A DNA stretch of 64,000 nucleotides from Salvia splendens (Eukaryota; Streptophyta; Magnoliopsida; Lamiales; Lamiaceae). The stretch is from positions 13,934,063 to 13,998,062 of the forward strand of contig NC_056049.1 in NCBI RefSeq assembly GCF_004379255.2. Reading direction: 5' to 3'. Below are positions 10,926-21,421 of the stretch, piece by piece. Every line of letters begins with the position of its first letter. Position 1 is the stretch's first letter. The notes under the pieces were generated by a model. It saw nothing but the letters and a program-made list of their open reading frames with translations, did no database searches and had not been told where the DNA came from. The position numbers and the translations under genes were made by a program.

Positions 10926-12437
10926 AGTGTGAATCTTGTATTTTAGGAAAGGTAAAGAAGCTGTCATTTGCAAGTGGAAAGCACAGCTCAAGGGTTTAGG
11001 GGCCTGCTCACAGTGACTTGTAGGGGCCTGCTCATACTGAGTCTATAGGAGGAGGTAAATATTTCATCTCCATCATTGATGATTTTTTAAGAAAAGTATG
11101 GATCTATATTTTGAAAGAAAAATCTCAAGCTTTTGAAAAATTCAAAGAATGGCATGCTAGATATGAGAATGAGAGGGGGACTGTGCTGAAAGGTCTAAGA
11201 ACTGATAATGGTACGGAGTTTTTATCTGCCGAGTTTGACAATTTTTGCAAATTAAATGGGTATTAGAAGGCATAGAACAACACCAAAGAACCCATAACAG
11301 AATGGGGTGGCAGAGAGAATGAATAGGAAACTGCTTGAGAGAGTGGGGTGCGTGTTGTTCTCTTCTGGTTTGCCTAAGAAATTATGGGCTGAAGCTATGT
11401 CTACTGTTGCAACACTCATTAATAAGTGCCCCTCATCTGCAATCTGTAATAAGACCCCAGATCAGAGATGGTATGGAAGTCTAGGAGACTATTCTTTTCT
11501 GAAGATATTTGGTTGTGCTGCATATGCACAAGTGAAGAAGAATAAGTTGGAACTAAGAGCAAGAAAATGTGCGATGTTAGGATATCAGGATGGGATGAAG
11601 GGCTAGAGATTATGGAGTTTGGAAAAAGAAGGCCAGAATATTATTGTGAGCAGAGATGTGTTGTTCAATGAAGAGGAAATGACATTCAAGAACAAAGAAG
11701 CTGCTGATGGAGGCAGTGTTCCCAATCAGCAAAGTTTTGAAGTTGGCGAGGGCTTCACCAGATTAGATACCGATGAAGATACATAGATCAATGAAAACCT
11801 AGAAGAAGGTGGAGCATCTGATCACCAGCCATCTTAGAACATAAATGATCAGCAGCAAGCAACTGGAAATCAGGAAGCCAGAAGAAATCCAAGAAGAAAT
11901 GCTAAACTGCCCAGCAGGTTTTCTGACTATGATACGAGTTTTTTTGCTTTATGTGTTGCTGAAGTGCAGATGTATTCATAGCCTTCAACATATAAAGAAG
12001 CTATAAGCTGCAAGGAAAGTCAGAAGTGGATCAAGGCCATGAGAGAAGAAATGGAGTCTCTGCTCAAGAATGGGACTTGGATTTTGGTGATTGATCCAGG
12101 GACTCAGAAGTTGATCAGTTGCAAATGGATTTTCAAGAAAAAGGTAGAAGTGGGAGAAGTTGAAAGCATACGGTTTAAGGCAAGATTAGTGGCTAGAGGC
12201 TTCACACAAGTAGAGGGAATAGACTACACAGAGGTGTTCTCTCCTGTGGTGAAGTCTGTTGGCCATGACTGCTTATTTTGATTGGGAGCTGGATCAACTT
12301 GATGTAAAAACCGCATTCTTACATGGAGAATTAGAGCAAACCATCTACATGGTGCAGCCTAAAGGTTTTGGGAAGCCGGGTGAGGAGCAGAAAGTTTGCT
12401 TACTGAAAAAGAGCCTGTATGGGCTCAAGCAAAGTAG
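10926..12437 (+). pseudogene. Copia integrase and reverse transcriptase fragments
   Basis: A GAG-pre-integrase remnant leads into the integrase core (YFISIIDDFLRKVWIY, then LRTDNGTEF at ~11195-11225). It continues after a frame break as VAERMNRKLLERV and the LKIFGCAAYAQVKK segment (11307-11606). The RT begins at ~12039 with MREEMESLLKNGTW, followed by KARLVARGFTQ and, in another frame (12259-12471), LDVKTAFLHGELEQTIYM and KKSLYGLKQSS. It stops there, before the catalytic YVDD, because the next LTR starts at 12438. Several stops and shifts make it nonfunctional. Confidence 0.85.
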
Positions 12438-13470
12438 TGATAAGGCTCGTTTCACACATTTTTTGGGATAAAATTCTTTGTTTTTCGGGAGACTAATGTG
12501 TAATCTTGAGCCAGGCGTGTAGAGAATCTGCCAGGTCCATAAGATTGTATGAGTGACCAGACAGACAATGGATCAAGGAGAAGTGGAGCAAATTACAACT
12601 CGCTGCCAAACTGATCAAGAAAAAATTAAGATGAAAGCAGCGAGAGCAACAAAGGAGACAAAGAGCATATTCTAAGGATCATTTTACAAGGACACAACCG
12701 ACCTTTCAAAGAAGGATTGCCCTAGGGATTAGAACCGTTAGATTCTGCTTTTACATAATTCCATGTTGATCCGTTAGATTAGATCTGCAGTTTTAAGCTT
12801 TATTCTTTGTGTTTATGTGTTTTCTGAATTGTGCTCTGTTCTAATGACGTCTTAAATCCTGTTTATGCTTTGTTTCTCGTTGATCACATGAAGTAGTTAT
12901 CAAACTTTTACTTTACAGCAGCTTTTGCATGGATTGTTAGTTGAGGGGATTGGTCCCCACCTTACTTTTACCTTTTGTTTATTATTTCAGGAAAGTTTAT
13001 GACTTTCTCTCAGTTTAATCCAGTTGATCAGTTAGGAGTTGCAAGTGGTCAACCAGTCTTAGCATAATTTAGTTTAATGGATTAGTGAGTTTAGTTTCCT
13101 TAGTCCCCTTAGTCAAGTAGGATAAAACTTATCCCACCCAATATGCGTGGGAGCAGCCACCCTGAAGAGTCCGCAACTCATGTTTAAACCCTCATCTTTG
13201 TGGGATTCAACCCTTCCTTTTGCTAATTAATAGTATCGTGGGTTGAGGTCTTGGAAGTCCTGGTTATGGTTCGCGCGCCCAGCGGCACGTAGATTGACTT
13301 CGTAGAGTCGTCTTGATCAGCTAGAATTCTGCTACTTGTTCCGTGTGTGAGTTCTTGCATAACAGTTTAAAGCACTTCTTCTGGATCAGTCGGCGTTTAT
13401 ACTGGTGATCAGTCTGCGTTAATTTTATTTCATTACATAGCGTGTGCGGTCGGAATGAAGAGACGTTTCA
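12438..13470 (+). repeat. Athila-like gypsy 5' LTR
   Basis: It begins TGATAAGGCTCG and ends TTTCA. The end is followed directly by AATGGCGCC, the primer-site context typical of Athila/Tat elements. A related but clearly diverged LTR starts TGATAAGGCTCA at 21422. The two share layout but differ too much to be a recent pair. Confidence 0.8.
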
Positions 13471-13490
13471 AATGGCGCCATTGTCGGGGA
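13471..13490 (+). other. Athila-type primer binding site
   Basis: AATGGCGCCATTGTCGGGGA directly follows the LTR end. The TGGCGCC..TTG.CGGGGA block is characteristic of Athila/Tat gypsy elements and would pair with a tRNA 3' end. Confidence 0.8.
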
Positions 13491-13939
13491 TGAAGGCGTT
13501 TTACAAACATTTGTAGCATAACATTTTGGTGTATAAATTGTAATACTTTTTTCTTTTTCTTTTGATTTTCAGTTGATGAGAAGAGGCTCATATTACGAGC
13601 ATTAGAGACCAACAATCCTTCCACGATGAACTATGTCAAATTGGTCAGGGAGAGGAATGATAAAGCCAGTCACCACCCATTTTGGATTGTCAACCGCCCT
13701 GCTCGTTGGTCTAGAACATAGTGGTGACAAGAATAAAAAAGCACTAGGATGGACGAAGTATCACGGGTTTTGTTATGAAAATTTGGTGTAAATATTGTAG
13801 ATAAACTGCCAAAGGATAGCGAGTCCAAATGGCCAAAGGAAGAAGGGGCAGAGCCAGTCACCGCCCATTCAGAGCTAACCACTGCCTTACTAGTTGCCTT
13901 GAATGCGAGCGGGGAGGAAGATCATGACACAGCCATCGA

Positions 13940-16255
13940 GGGTTAATCGTGGTCAATATCCGCATCTGAAGAGGAGGAAACCAACAAGGTTGACGACCAG
14001 GAAGATGATTTCGAGATAGGCTCACTGTATGCTCATATGGATGGTGAACCACCGCATGCTATCACCGATACACCAGGACAAGAGGCAGTCTACGTGAAGC
14101 CCCACCTTTTAGCCATTTTGCCTGAATTCTTGGGGAGGAGCTACGACAATAAATACGAATTCCTGCATGAATTTTGCAAAATCTGCGGGGTTTAGAAGAG
14201 GCCCACTGGATCAAGTGAGGATGACTTTAGGCTGAAAGCCCTTCCCCTTTCTCTTAAAGAGAAGACAAATACTTGGTTCTGGAGGCTGCCATCCAATTCT
14301 ATCATAACATGGTCCGATTTCAAGAGGATGTTTTTGGAGGAATTCTTTCCAGTAGCTAAGACAAATGCGCTCTGGAGGGAAATCCAAGGAGTTACACAAG
14401 GGTGTGATGAGAGTTTGAGTAAGTATTGGTCAAGATACATAGGTTTGTTAGACGCATGCCTAAACCACCATATGTTGGAAGTGGAAATTTACTCGAAATT
14501 CTATGAGGGGATGAATAAGGAGAGCAAAGACCTGGTGAACTTATTTAGCGGAAGAAGTTTTGCCAAACTACGGGTTAGTGTGGCCAAGAGAATTATGGGA
14601 AGACTTCTTTACGCGAAAAGGGGCTACAACGATCCACAAGTTTTCCTGCTCTGGAAAGATATGGTGAAAGCTGCAACGGAGGGAAATGACAATCAATTGG
14701 AGAGTCGGGTTGACAAGCTTGAGAATGCACTTTTGCCGGCAATTGAGAAGAATGAACCGCAAGCTCCCCCAGTCAGGGCCAACACGGCAATTGATCAAGT
14801 GGATCATTACCCAAATACGACTGGACTTTGGAATGCAAATAGGAGCTCAAATCCTGGAAGGCAGGGAAACGTACCTTGGAGAGAACACTCGAACTACAGA
14901 TGGGAAGAGGGCAATCCTGACCTACCTCATCCGAGCTGGTTAAGAAGAAACCAGCCTGATCCGTACCCACCAAATCCATATCCAAATGCCACCTATGTGC
15001 CCCCTTATCAAATTGGATACCAAAGCTACCAACACCACTCACCCCAGCATTACAAAAATTCCCCAGGTTATAATCCCAACCAGTTCAATCATTATCCTTC
15101 ATACCAAAATCAACCCAGCCAGTCTTGGAATCATAACTGTGAAGACTACCTCCCAAAATGGTCAAGGCGGAACCACCAAAACTAGGCTTTCCAACCTTAC
15201 CAAAGCCAACCATATCCCAGTCAGAGTCAATACCACAACTTTAACCAATTCAAACAATGCCCCCCTCGTCAAAAGGAGTCAAAACCTTGCCCACTATCGA
15301 CACCCTAACACTCTGTGCGACCCTCACCATTAGCAAAACCTCGGTCGATTCCTACGTCCAAATCAGCATGTAAAATCTATGGAGGAAAAGATTGGAGAAT
15401 TATTTGCCTCGCAACAAAGCTTCAGGAGTTACCTGCAATCAAACAATGAAGTTACGCTAGGAGTGCAAAATACCCACAAGGAGCACAAGGCAAGCATGGA
15501 CAAAATGATCAAGCAAGTATCCCAACTAGCTGACTCCATAAGTGAGATGAATGGGAATTTAGTAAGGCTCCCATCGGTAGAGCGTGTACATTACCGAGAA
15601 GGAAAGAGGGATGACAATGGAGCAGCAAGGCAAATTATCATTAGAAAGCTGGAACGATGGCCCAAATTGATTGAGAGCAAGGATCCCTCTAACCATAGTC
15701 TGTGTCCCATGGACAAGAGAAAAATAAAGGGGACTTTCAAGAATCATAAGAAAAGAATAGTGACAACCCTTATGACGTATCAACAAAGGAACCCATGGGA
15801 AGAAGGAACAAAGGAAGAAGAGGTTATTCCAGATGCTTTTTCCTAAGGAGCAATTGTATTATGTTGTGGCACCTCCCAAACTGATCAGTTTGGCGGGAAA
15901 CTCAGATCCACATGATCCAGTGGAATTTGAAGAGGAAGCTGATGAGAGGAAAGCTGAGGCTAGTGAGGAGGAACTGCAACTTCATGAACCTAAGATTCAA
16001 GGGACTACAAATTGGGCACAAAGTACTACTCTTCCCGTCCAGATAGAAACTGATGTCAGACAAGCTCAGGTCAAAAGGGATCGGCCCACACACCATTGTA
16101 CCAGTCGTGATAATGAAATCGCGGAACTTCAGGGAAGTGATGTGGATTATAACTCTTCTCTAGTAAATGATCATAGGGTCAAGTTGATAGGAAACGATTC
16201 AGGGTTATGCACAGTGGGAGAAATCCCATTGCACGTACCCAGTTTGCTCATTTAG
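13940..16255 (+). pseudogene. Athila-like gag, joined to a short pol-end remnant
   Basis: A Gag region runs through LPEFLGRSYDNKYEFLHEF (~14115-14175). An in-frame TAG at 14193 interrupts it. A long open frame follows (to 15183) with the retrotransposon gag core (EEFFPVAKTNALWREIQG, ESLSKYWSRY) and a Pro/Gln/Asn/Tyr-rich tail. Downstream frames at 15379-15846 and 15833-16255 hold a helical, Gln-rich segment (KMIKQVSQLADSISEMNGNL) and an acidic segment ending near NDHRVKLIGNDSG, which may correspond to the end of integrase. No protease, RT, RNase H or integrase core is present. The pol region therefore appears deleted. Gag would form the particle shell. Confidence 0.75.
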
Positions 16256-16813
16256 TGGGGCAGTTGATGAATATCCCAGGAGATCCACTTGATCAATCGA
16301 ATATAAATATGTTGGTTATCTACAAGGTCAAGTGAATCCCCAAGGTATTTACAACTTCTGTGAATAAGTGTAAATATTGTTTTTCGTAACTCCTTTTTAA
16401 GAAAATTCGGAACAAAGTGAATTTTAAAATCTAAAAAAATATATATTTTCGAAGTTTCTAGCCGAATATGGGAGAGAATTTTAAATTAGATTAAAAATTT
16501 TCGGATCTTAGACCATCTCGACCAGATTGCTTGGGAATTTCTACTTTTCATTTTTTTACTAAGTGCTTACATAGGGTTAGTTCTTAAAAAGGGAAAGGAT
16601 ACATACCGTGGTGAAGGAAATGCGTTTTTACTCAAAGAGATCAAAACGGGGGGAGATTTTGAAATTCAAAATTCAAAAATTTCGCAGGAAGGCGTACGGT
16701 TGCCTACATCATTGCAACTATTTCCCTTCCCTTTTCTCCTTCTTTAATTCTTTCTTTTCATTTCCTTCTCCACAATTTCACTTCCCAAACCTTTCGATAC
16801 TCTTAAATTCACG
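16256..16813 (+). other. Noncoding Athila interior
   Basis: AT-rich spacer between the last gag/pol-like frame and the ORF3-like region. It contains ATTTTTTT and TTTTC runs. No gene is seen. Confidence 0.5.
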
Positions 16814-17840
16814 ATGCCTAACTTTCTCTCTCTCAGTTTCCGGCGCAACCGAGTTCTGCTATCGTCAGATACCGACCAACATACCATGGATAAATCACTG
16901 GAGGGAAACCCTTCTCAGAGAGAGAACACACAACAATCATCCACAAGACCCAGAGTCAAGAAAATTCCATCTACTCCGCGACCAGATGTCGCGGCACCGT
17001 CAACATCACATGCAGCGGTGTCGCTGACAACCTCCACAACTCGCCCACCAGAAGCATTCGTGAACGAGTCTTATCTGCAAATTTTGGAGGACTTGAAGGG
17101 GAGATTCTGATCAGCGGGAAAAGTAAGTGAATTCCTCACCCATATGGCCGACGAACTCAATAAGGAGGAGGCCTATCCTAGCCCAATCCCTCCAGAATTT
17201 CCTCCCAAAACCGCAATCGAAGCTGAGACGCCCACTGCACAATCCCTCTTTGCACAGAGAGAAATTTCTGAAAACCTAACAACCTCTCATACCCCCTCAC
17301 TCACAAGAGAACCTATTGAGGAGGACGACAACGTCCAACAGAATAAGGAGATGGATACAAGAACATATGGTGAAGAGGGTAGCTAAGCGGAAAATGCAGA
17401 GGAGGGTAACGAAGATAGTGAGGTAGAGGGTGTGGAAGAGGAGAATCTAGAAGGGAGTGAGGAGGTGGAAGAAGAAGGTCATGAAAGAAGTGACGAGGCA
17501 GGGGAGACTGAGAAGGACGTGGAGAAGAAAGCCAAGAGTGAGAGCAATTCTATTGAGAAAGCAAAGGATGTTGTGGTTTTAGAGGAAAAAAAGTCAAGTG
17601 ATGATGAGAGGACCTTGAACGAGAGGGTTGTGCGGAGAAGTATGAGGACACCCAGAAGACAAGAAATGGAGGAGACCAGGGGTACGCTTGAGGAGGCCGC
17701 TTCTATAGCAAGTGAGGAGAGGCATGCTACATAGAGAAGGAGGAAGGGGAAACAATTTGCAGTCCCTAACAAGAAGAGGAAGCCGCGACAAGCCTCTTTG
17801 AGTGTGGTGATCCAGGAACCCTCCAAGGATCCTATCTAAG
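16814..17840 (+). pseudogene. Athila ORF3 (env-like) N-terminal part
   Basis: Successive open frames (16814-17110, 17144-17386, 17432-17734) are separated by stops. They encode a Ser/Thr/Pro-rich start, then a strongly acidic Glu/Lys-rich region with likely coiled character, then a basic RRRKGKQ / NKKRKPRQ stretch. This layout and position match the third ORF of plant Athila elements, sometimes called env-like. No signal peptide or membrane segment is visible in this part. It is cut at 17857 by a copia LTR. A later piece appears at 21095-21421. Confidence 0.55.
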
Positions 17841-17856
17841 TACCCTATGACCAGTC

Positions 17857-19320
17857 TGTTAGAGTTTGTATACTAGAAATCACTTTTCAAGTGATTGAAT
17901 ACTGTAAAACTCTTTATTTTATTTTCCAATGGATGAAACAGATTATTTTTGTCATAATGTTGTTATATTTTACATTTAATGGATGTTTATTGCATGTTTA
18001 AATGTATAAGTAACTTAACAAAGTCTAAGTCTTTGTTTTAGTAGACCGGTTGTGGGCGTCGTCCACTTTAAGGTAACACGGTCAGTTCTGAACAAAGAAA
18101 AATAAGAATTTCACAGCCCACATAGGCCTAGACTACCTATCGTGAAAGGTTGCAACGTCAGTCCGTATATTTCTAAGCCTTACTGAAATAAGATGACATT
18201 GGTGTGGTAGAGCATTGAATTGGATCTAACAGCGAGACAAGTCTTTATGCTATCTACTGAAAGACGAGGTCTTGATAAATTATTTATTTCTTAATCAATG
18301 TACGTTAGCATTGAGCATACAGTATTGATTATGCACTACTTTGACTTACCAAATGGTGCGGATTTTTCGCAACCCAATAATCCTGGTATATTGGGTAGTG
18401 ATAATTAATATCTAGCGGTGCTAGGATTGCTATTATATTGAATCGTGCGCGAGGTGAGTCTCGTTTGATAACGTCCTCAAGAGGTGCTCGAAACAAAGCT
18501 TTATTATTCGGAACCTAGCTAGTTGGAGTTTGATTACTCTATAAATAATAAATAAGCGTTTCTTGCTAAGTCCACTCTTGAAATTAATAAGATGTTAATT
18601 AATTAAGTTCATAGCAGACACTATGTAATTAATGGACGTTTCTATCTTAGGCGCGAGAAATGAACGACAAACAAATGGAAACCCGGATTACTTATAATTT
18701 CAGATTTGGATGGGCGGTGCAATGCTTTTGTAGTGGTTGCTCGTAATATTCCAATATAAACTTGTGTGGGTTCAATTTAATTAGTAAAAGACTAATTGGG
18801 GGAGACCATATCCAAAACCTTCCATAGATCCCTGACTGGGCCCAATATGTGACTTAATATAAATAGGAGAATAAAGGAGATAGAAAATACACTTAAATAT
18901 ACTCATAATTTTCGTCCCTCTCTCCTTCTCTGTTAGAGACGATTTTTTTCCTTAACTCTCCTCCGTGAGATAGAATTTTTGTCTTCTTTATTTAAGTCAT
19001 AGTATTCTGGTGAGATCAGCCCACACTGATATCAGCATACAGTCTGGGAACCAGTCAGAAGATCTGTGGTTTAGTACTCAAGATCTTCACGTGGAAAAGG
19101 CGCTAGCTATCTTCGATTCTTTGGAGAATCCCCAAGGTAAAATGGCTAGTTCGTAGAAAGCATGTTTTAGGTTTCAATTACGCTAAAGCATGATGTAATT
19201 CAAGTTATGAGCATGATACATGAGATAATTGCGCAAATAGATTTTGTCTAAATAATCTGCTAAATAAATCAGAATTATTATGCAAGTGATTTATGTACGC
19301 TTTCGCTGCCAACCCCTTCA
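17857..19320 (+). repeat. Copia element B 5' LTR
   Basis: It starts TGTTAGAGTTTG and ends CCCCTTCA, followed at once by ATTGGTATCAGAGTCAG, a Met-tRNA-type primer site. It shares internal blocks with the LTR family at 55693 (for example GGTGCGGATTTTTCGCAA) but is clearly a different subfamily. No matching 3' LTR lies in the window. Confidence 0.85.
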
Positions 19321-19337
19321 ATTGGTATCAGAGTCAG
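19321..19337 (+). other. Copia B primer binding site
   Basis: ATTGGTATCAGAGTCAG directly follows the LTR. TGGTATCAGAGC is the usual site complementary to the initiator Met-tRNA in plant copia elements. Confidence 0.85.
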
Positions 19338-21000
19338 TCTTTGGCTCTGCTTATTTGGATTTGAATTTCGCAAAATTCATGTATGCATGTGTTATTTGAT
19401 TGCGAAGCATGTTCTAGGTGTTGTTATTATTTTATGCATGTTGAACTCAAGAACAATCGAATCAAAGAACTTAAATTATTCAAGCCCACGAGACATGCGC
19501 ACGAAGCGGGGATGCCGAAACAGTGGGAGCAACGGGCGGCGATCACGGGGCGACGCGCAGACGAGTGAGGGCTCGTTCGTGCCCTCGACCGAGACCGCAC
19601 AAGCCCTTGCGGATGCCGGAATAGATTCGACAAACAGGTAGACGCGGTGCGGCTGTTCGACCGAGAACTTGCCGAGACACCGCGAGCTACCAGCCCAAGC
19701 CCCAGGCAGAAGACCCGGCAGCAGCTTCCAGCGCTGGCCGAGAGCACCGTGCACTGGCGCGGGTGCTGGCTGGTGCAGTGGGTGCGGCTAGGGACCGAGA
19801 TAGGCGAGACGTGCAGCGGATCACTGGCCGAGAGGATTCACGCCATCGTGCGTGCTCCTTGCCGAGAGCAGGCGCCGCCTGAAGTGCCGAGACGACGAGC
19901 CAGCTGAAACGAAGTTGGGCCGAGAGCAGCGGCACCCTATGCGCAGGCCGCTGGCCGAGACGTGCGTGCGGCTGGGCTCGTCGGATACCGACGACGTGTT
20001 CGTAGGAGTTTTCATCGTCGTCGATTCGTGTGAACCTCGATCGACGAGATAACGAAGAAATATTAATTTATGATTATTTAATTCTTGAAATTAAAAGAAA
20101 TCATTAAAATAATATTATTTAATGGAAATAAAATAATTTGGGAAGATTTCCCTAGATTTTAGGAACATTTTGATTATTGACTTTATCTGTGGAAATAAAT
20201 ATATATTATTTACTCCTAGATGATATAGACAAGAATAATTAAATAGTTTCCTAATTATTATATATCTAGAATCCTAATAAGGATAGATATGTAGGAGTAC
20301 ATTAAATAAAATAATTATTCTCTTCCTAATCTTGAATTAGGAATTAATTTAAGTTTAATTATTCATGTCAGTCCAAGATATAAATAATTCTATTTATTTT
20401 AAATAAATCTTATAGAAGACATGAATAAGAATTGAACATTAGTAAATTAATACAACTTCCTTAAATAAGATATTAAAAGATTATAAAAGTTTTAATTTTC
20501 CAGTCAATTAAATCCCAACAGAATTTAATTAAGCCTTTTCTGCCTTAAGACTAAGGATAATTAATGAAAAACCATAACTAAAATATCTAAATAATTACGA
20601 ACTATGTTTGTATATGGTCTTCATCGATTGGTCTGCAATTTGTGAAGCTAATTTCTAATATTATCGCCTCTCATTATGTGGGGACAATAATCCTACGAAA
20701 TAGTAAGTTCATGAGGGTGGACTTCTCAAATATAAATAGTGTGAACTAGAATGTGGTTTCTAATATTATCGCCACAATAATCCTAAGAAATTACGAGCTT
20801 CAGGTGTTCACGCAGAATTTATGAGATAGCTTGATTTTGTTAGCACCACATGAGCATTGTAATGGGAGTGTGTTGTAGAAATAAACTTGCTTATGCAACA
20901 TTAGGCGGGTCATGCCATTATGTGGTCTCTGGACTATTCATCGGTGTTGTGACTAGTAAAAATGCTAAAATTTTAATGTGTATTGACCTCTTATGGGGGG
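19338..21000 (+). mobile_element. Copia B leader, rest of element missing
   Basis: No gag or pol is recognisable. The region holds a GC-rich cassette (19490-20050), a very AT-rich stretch (20050-20560), then conserved modules shared with copia element C: paired blocks with CTAATATTATCGC at 20651-20711 and 20757-20803, and a third block at 20904-20956. After about 21000 the sequence returns to Athila-like material, so most of this copia element was deleted or never arrived. Confidence 0.65.
19490..20050. repeat. GC-rich cassette with recurring CCGAGA
   Basis: This GC-rich island stands out from the AT-rich flanks. The hexamer CCGAGA, often as GGCCGAGAG or TGCCGAGAC, recurs about ten times between 19589 and 19965 at irregular spacing. 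Open frames exist on both strands, as expected from low AT content. None resembles a known protein. The equivalent place in copia C (57640-57915) has a different GC-rich cassette. Confidence 0.7.
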
Positions 21001-21038
21001 TACAAAATTTTAATTTTACAGTTGTAAGTTTTTAAATG

Positions 21039-21108
21039 TTTTATGGTTAACATATTCAAATTTATTACATAAGTTTTATGGTTAACCTATTCAAATTCAT
21101 TACATAAG
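21039..21108. repeat. Tandem duplication of a 35-bp unit
   Basis: Two adjacent 35-bp units, each starting TTTTATGGTTAAC and ending TTACATAAG, differ at two positions. They lie at the junction between copia B leader sequence and the resumed Athila-like coding piece. Confidence 0.9.
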
Positions 21109-21421
21109 TATTGACCACTTCAAGGAACCAAAGAAAAGGAATGATTGTCCCAGGCGTGTGTCGAAGGGAAAGAGGTTGCACCTCCCATTCTTGCGAGGAC
21201 TGGAGTCCGAGGATAAATTCCACTCTTATAGCAAGGCAATCGGTTTCGAGTGGCTCATAGAGCACTGTATGGTGGAGGTCCTCGTGGACCTGGCGAAGGA
21301 ATTCTTCACCTTCTTCCAGTTCAAACCCACCACCGATCTTGATGCGGACTCTAAACGCTTCAGAGTATTTAATCAGGAGGTGGTAATGAACCTACGAGAG
21401 TGGTCTTTAAGCATAGGGTTG
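21095..21421 (+). pseudogene. Athila ORF3 (env-like) middle fragment
   Basis: The frame from before 21158 reads through KGKRLHLPFLRG, FEWLIEHCMVEVLVDLAKEFF and NQEVVMNLREWS. This resembles the conserved central part of Athila ORF3 proteins. It ends where the TGATAAGG LTR starts at 21422. It is probably the continuation of the 16814-17840 frame, separated by the copia B insertion and a deletion. Confidence 0.5.

Larger units (their letters stand above)
8290..12437 (+). mobile_element. Copia retrotransposon A, truncated and split
   Basis: Order is a leader/LTR remnant (~8290-8519), gag, zinc knuckle, protease, integrase and reverse transcriptase, which is the Ty1/copia order with integrase before RT. 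A degenerate Met-tRNA-like primer site may lie at ~8472-8490. The element is split by a solo LTR of another copia family at 9431-10858. It ends abruptly inside RT at 12437, where an Athila-like LTR begins. No 3' LTR is seen. Confidence 0.8.

Noticed and set aside
17479..17826. 115-codon Ser/Leu-rich minus-strand frame that could look like a signal peptide
   Set aside because: It is complementary to the Glu/Lys-rich Athila ORF3 frame, which explains the Ser/Leu/Phe content.
19427..20052. Several overlapping open frames on both strands
   Set aside because: They result from high GC content in the copia leader cassette. No frame shows recognisable protein character.
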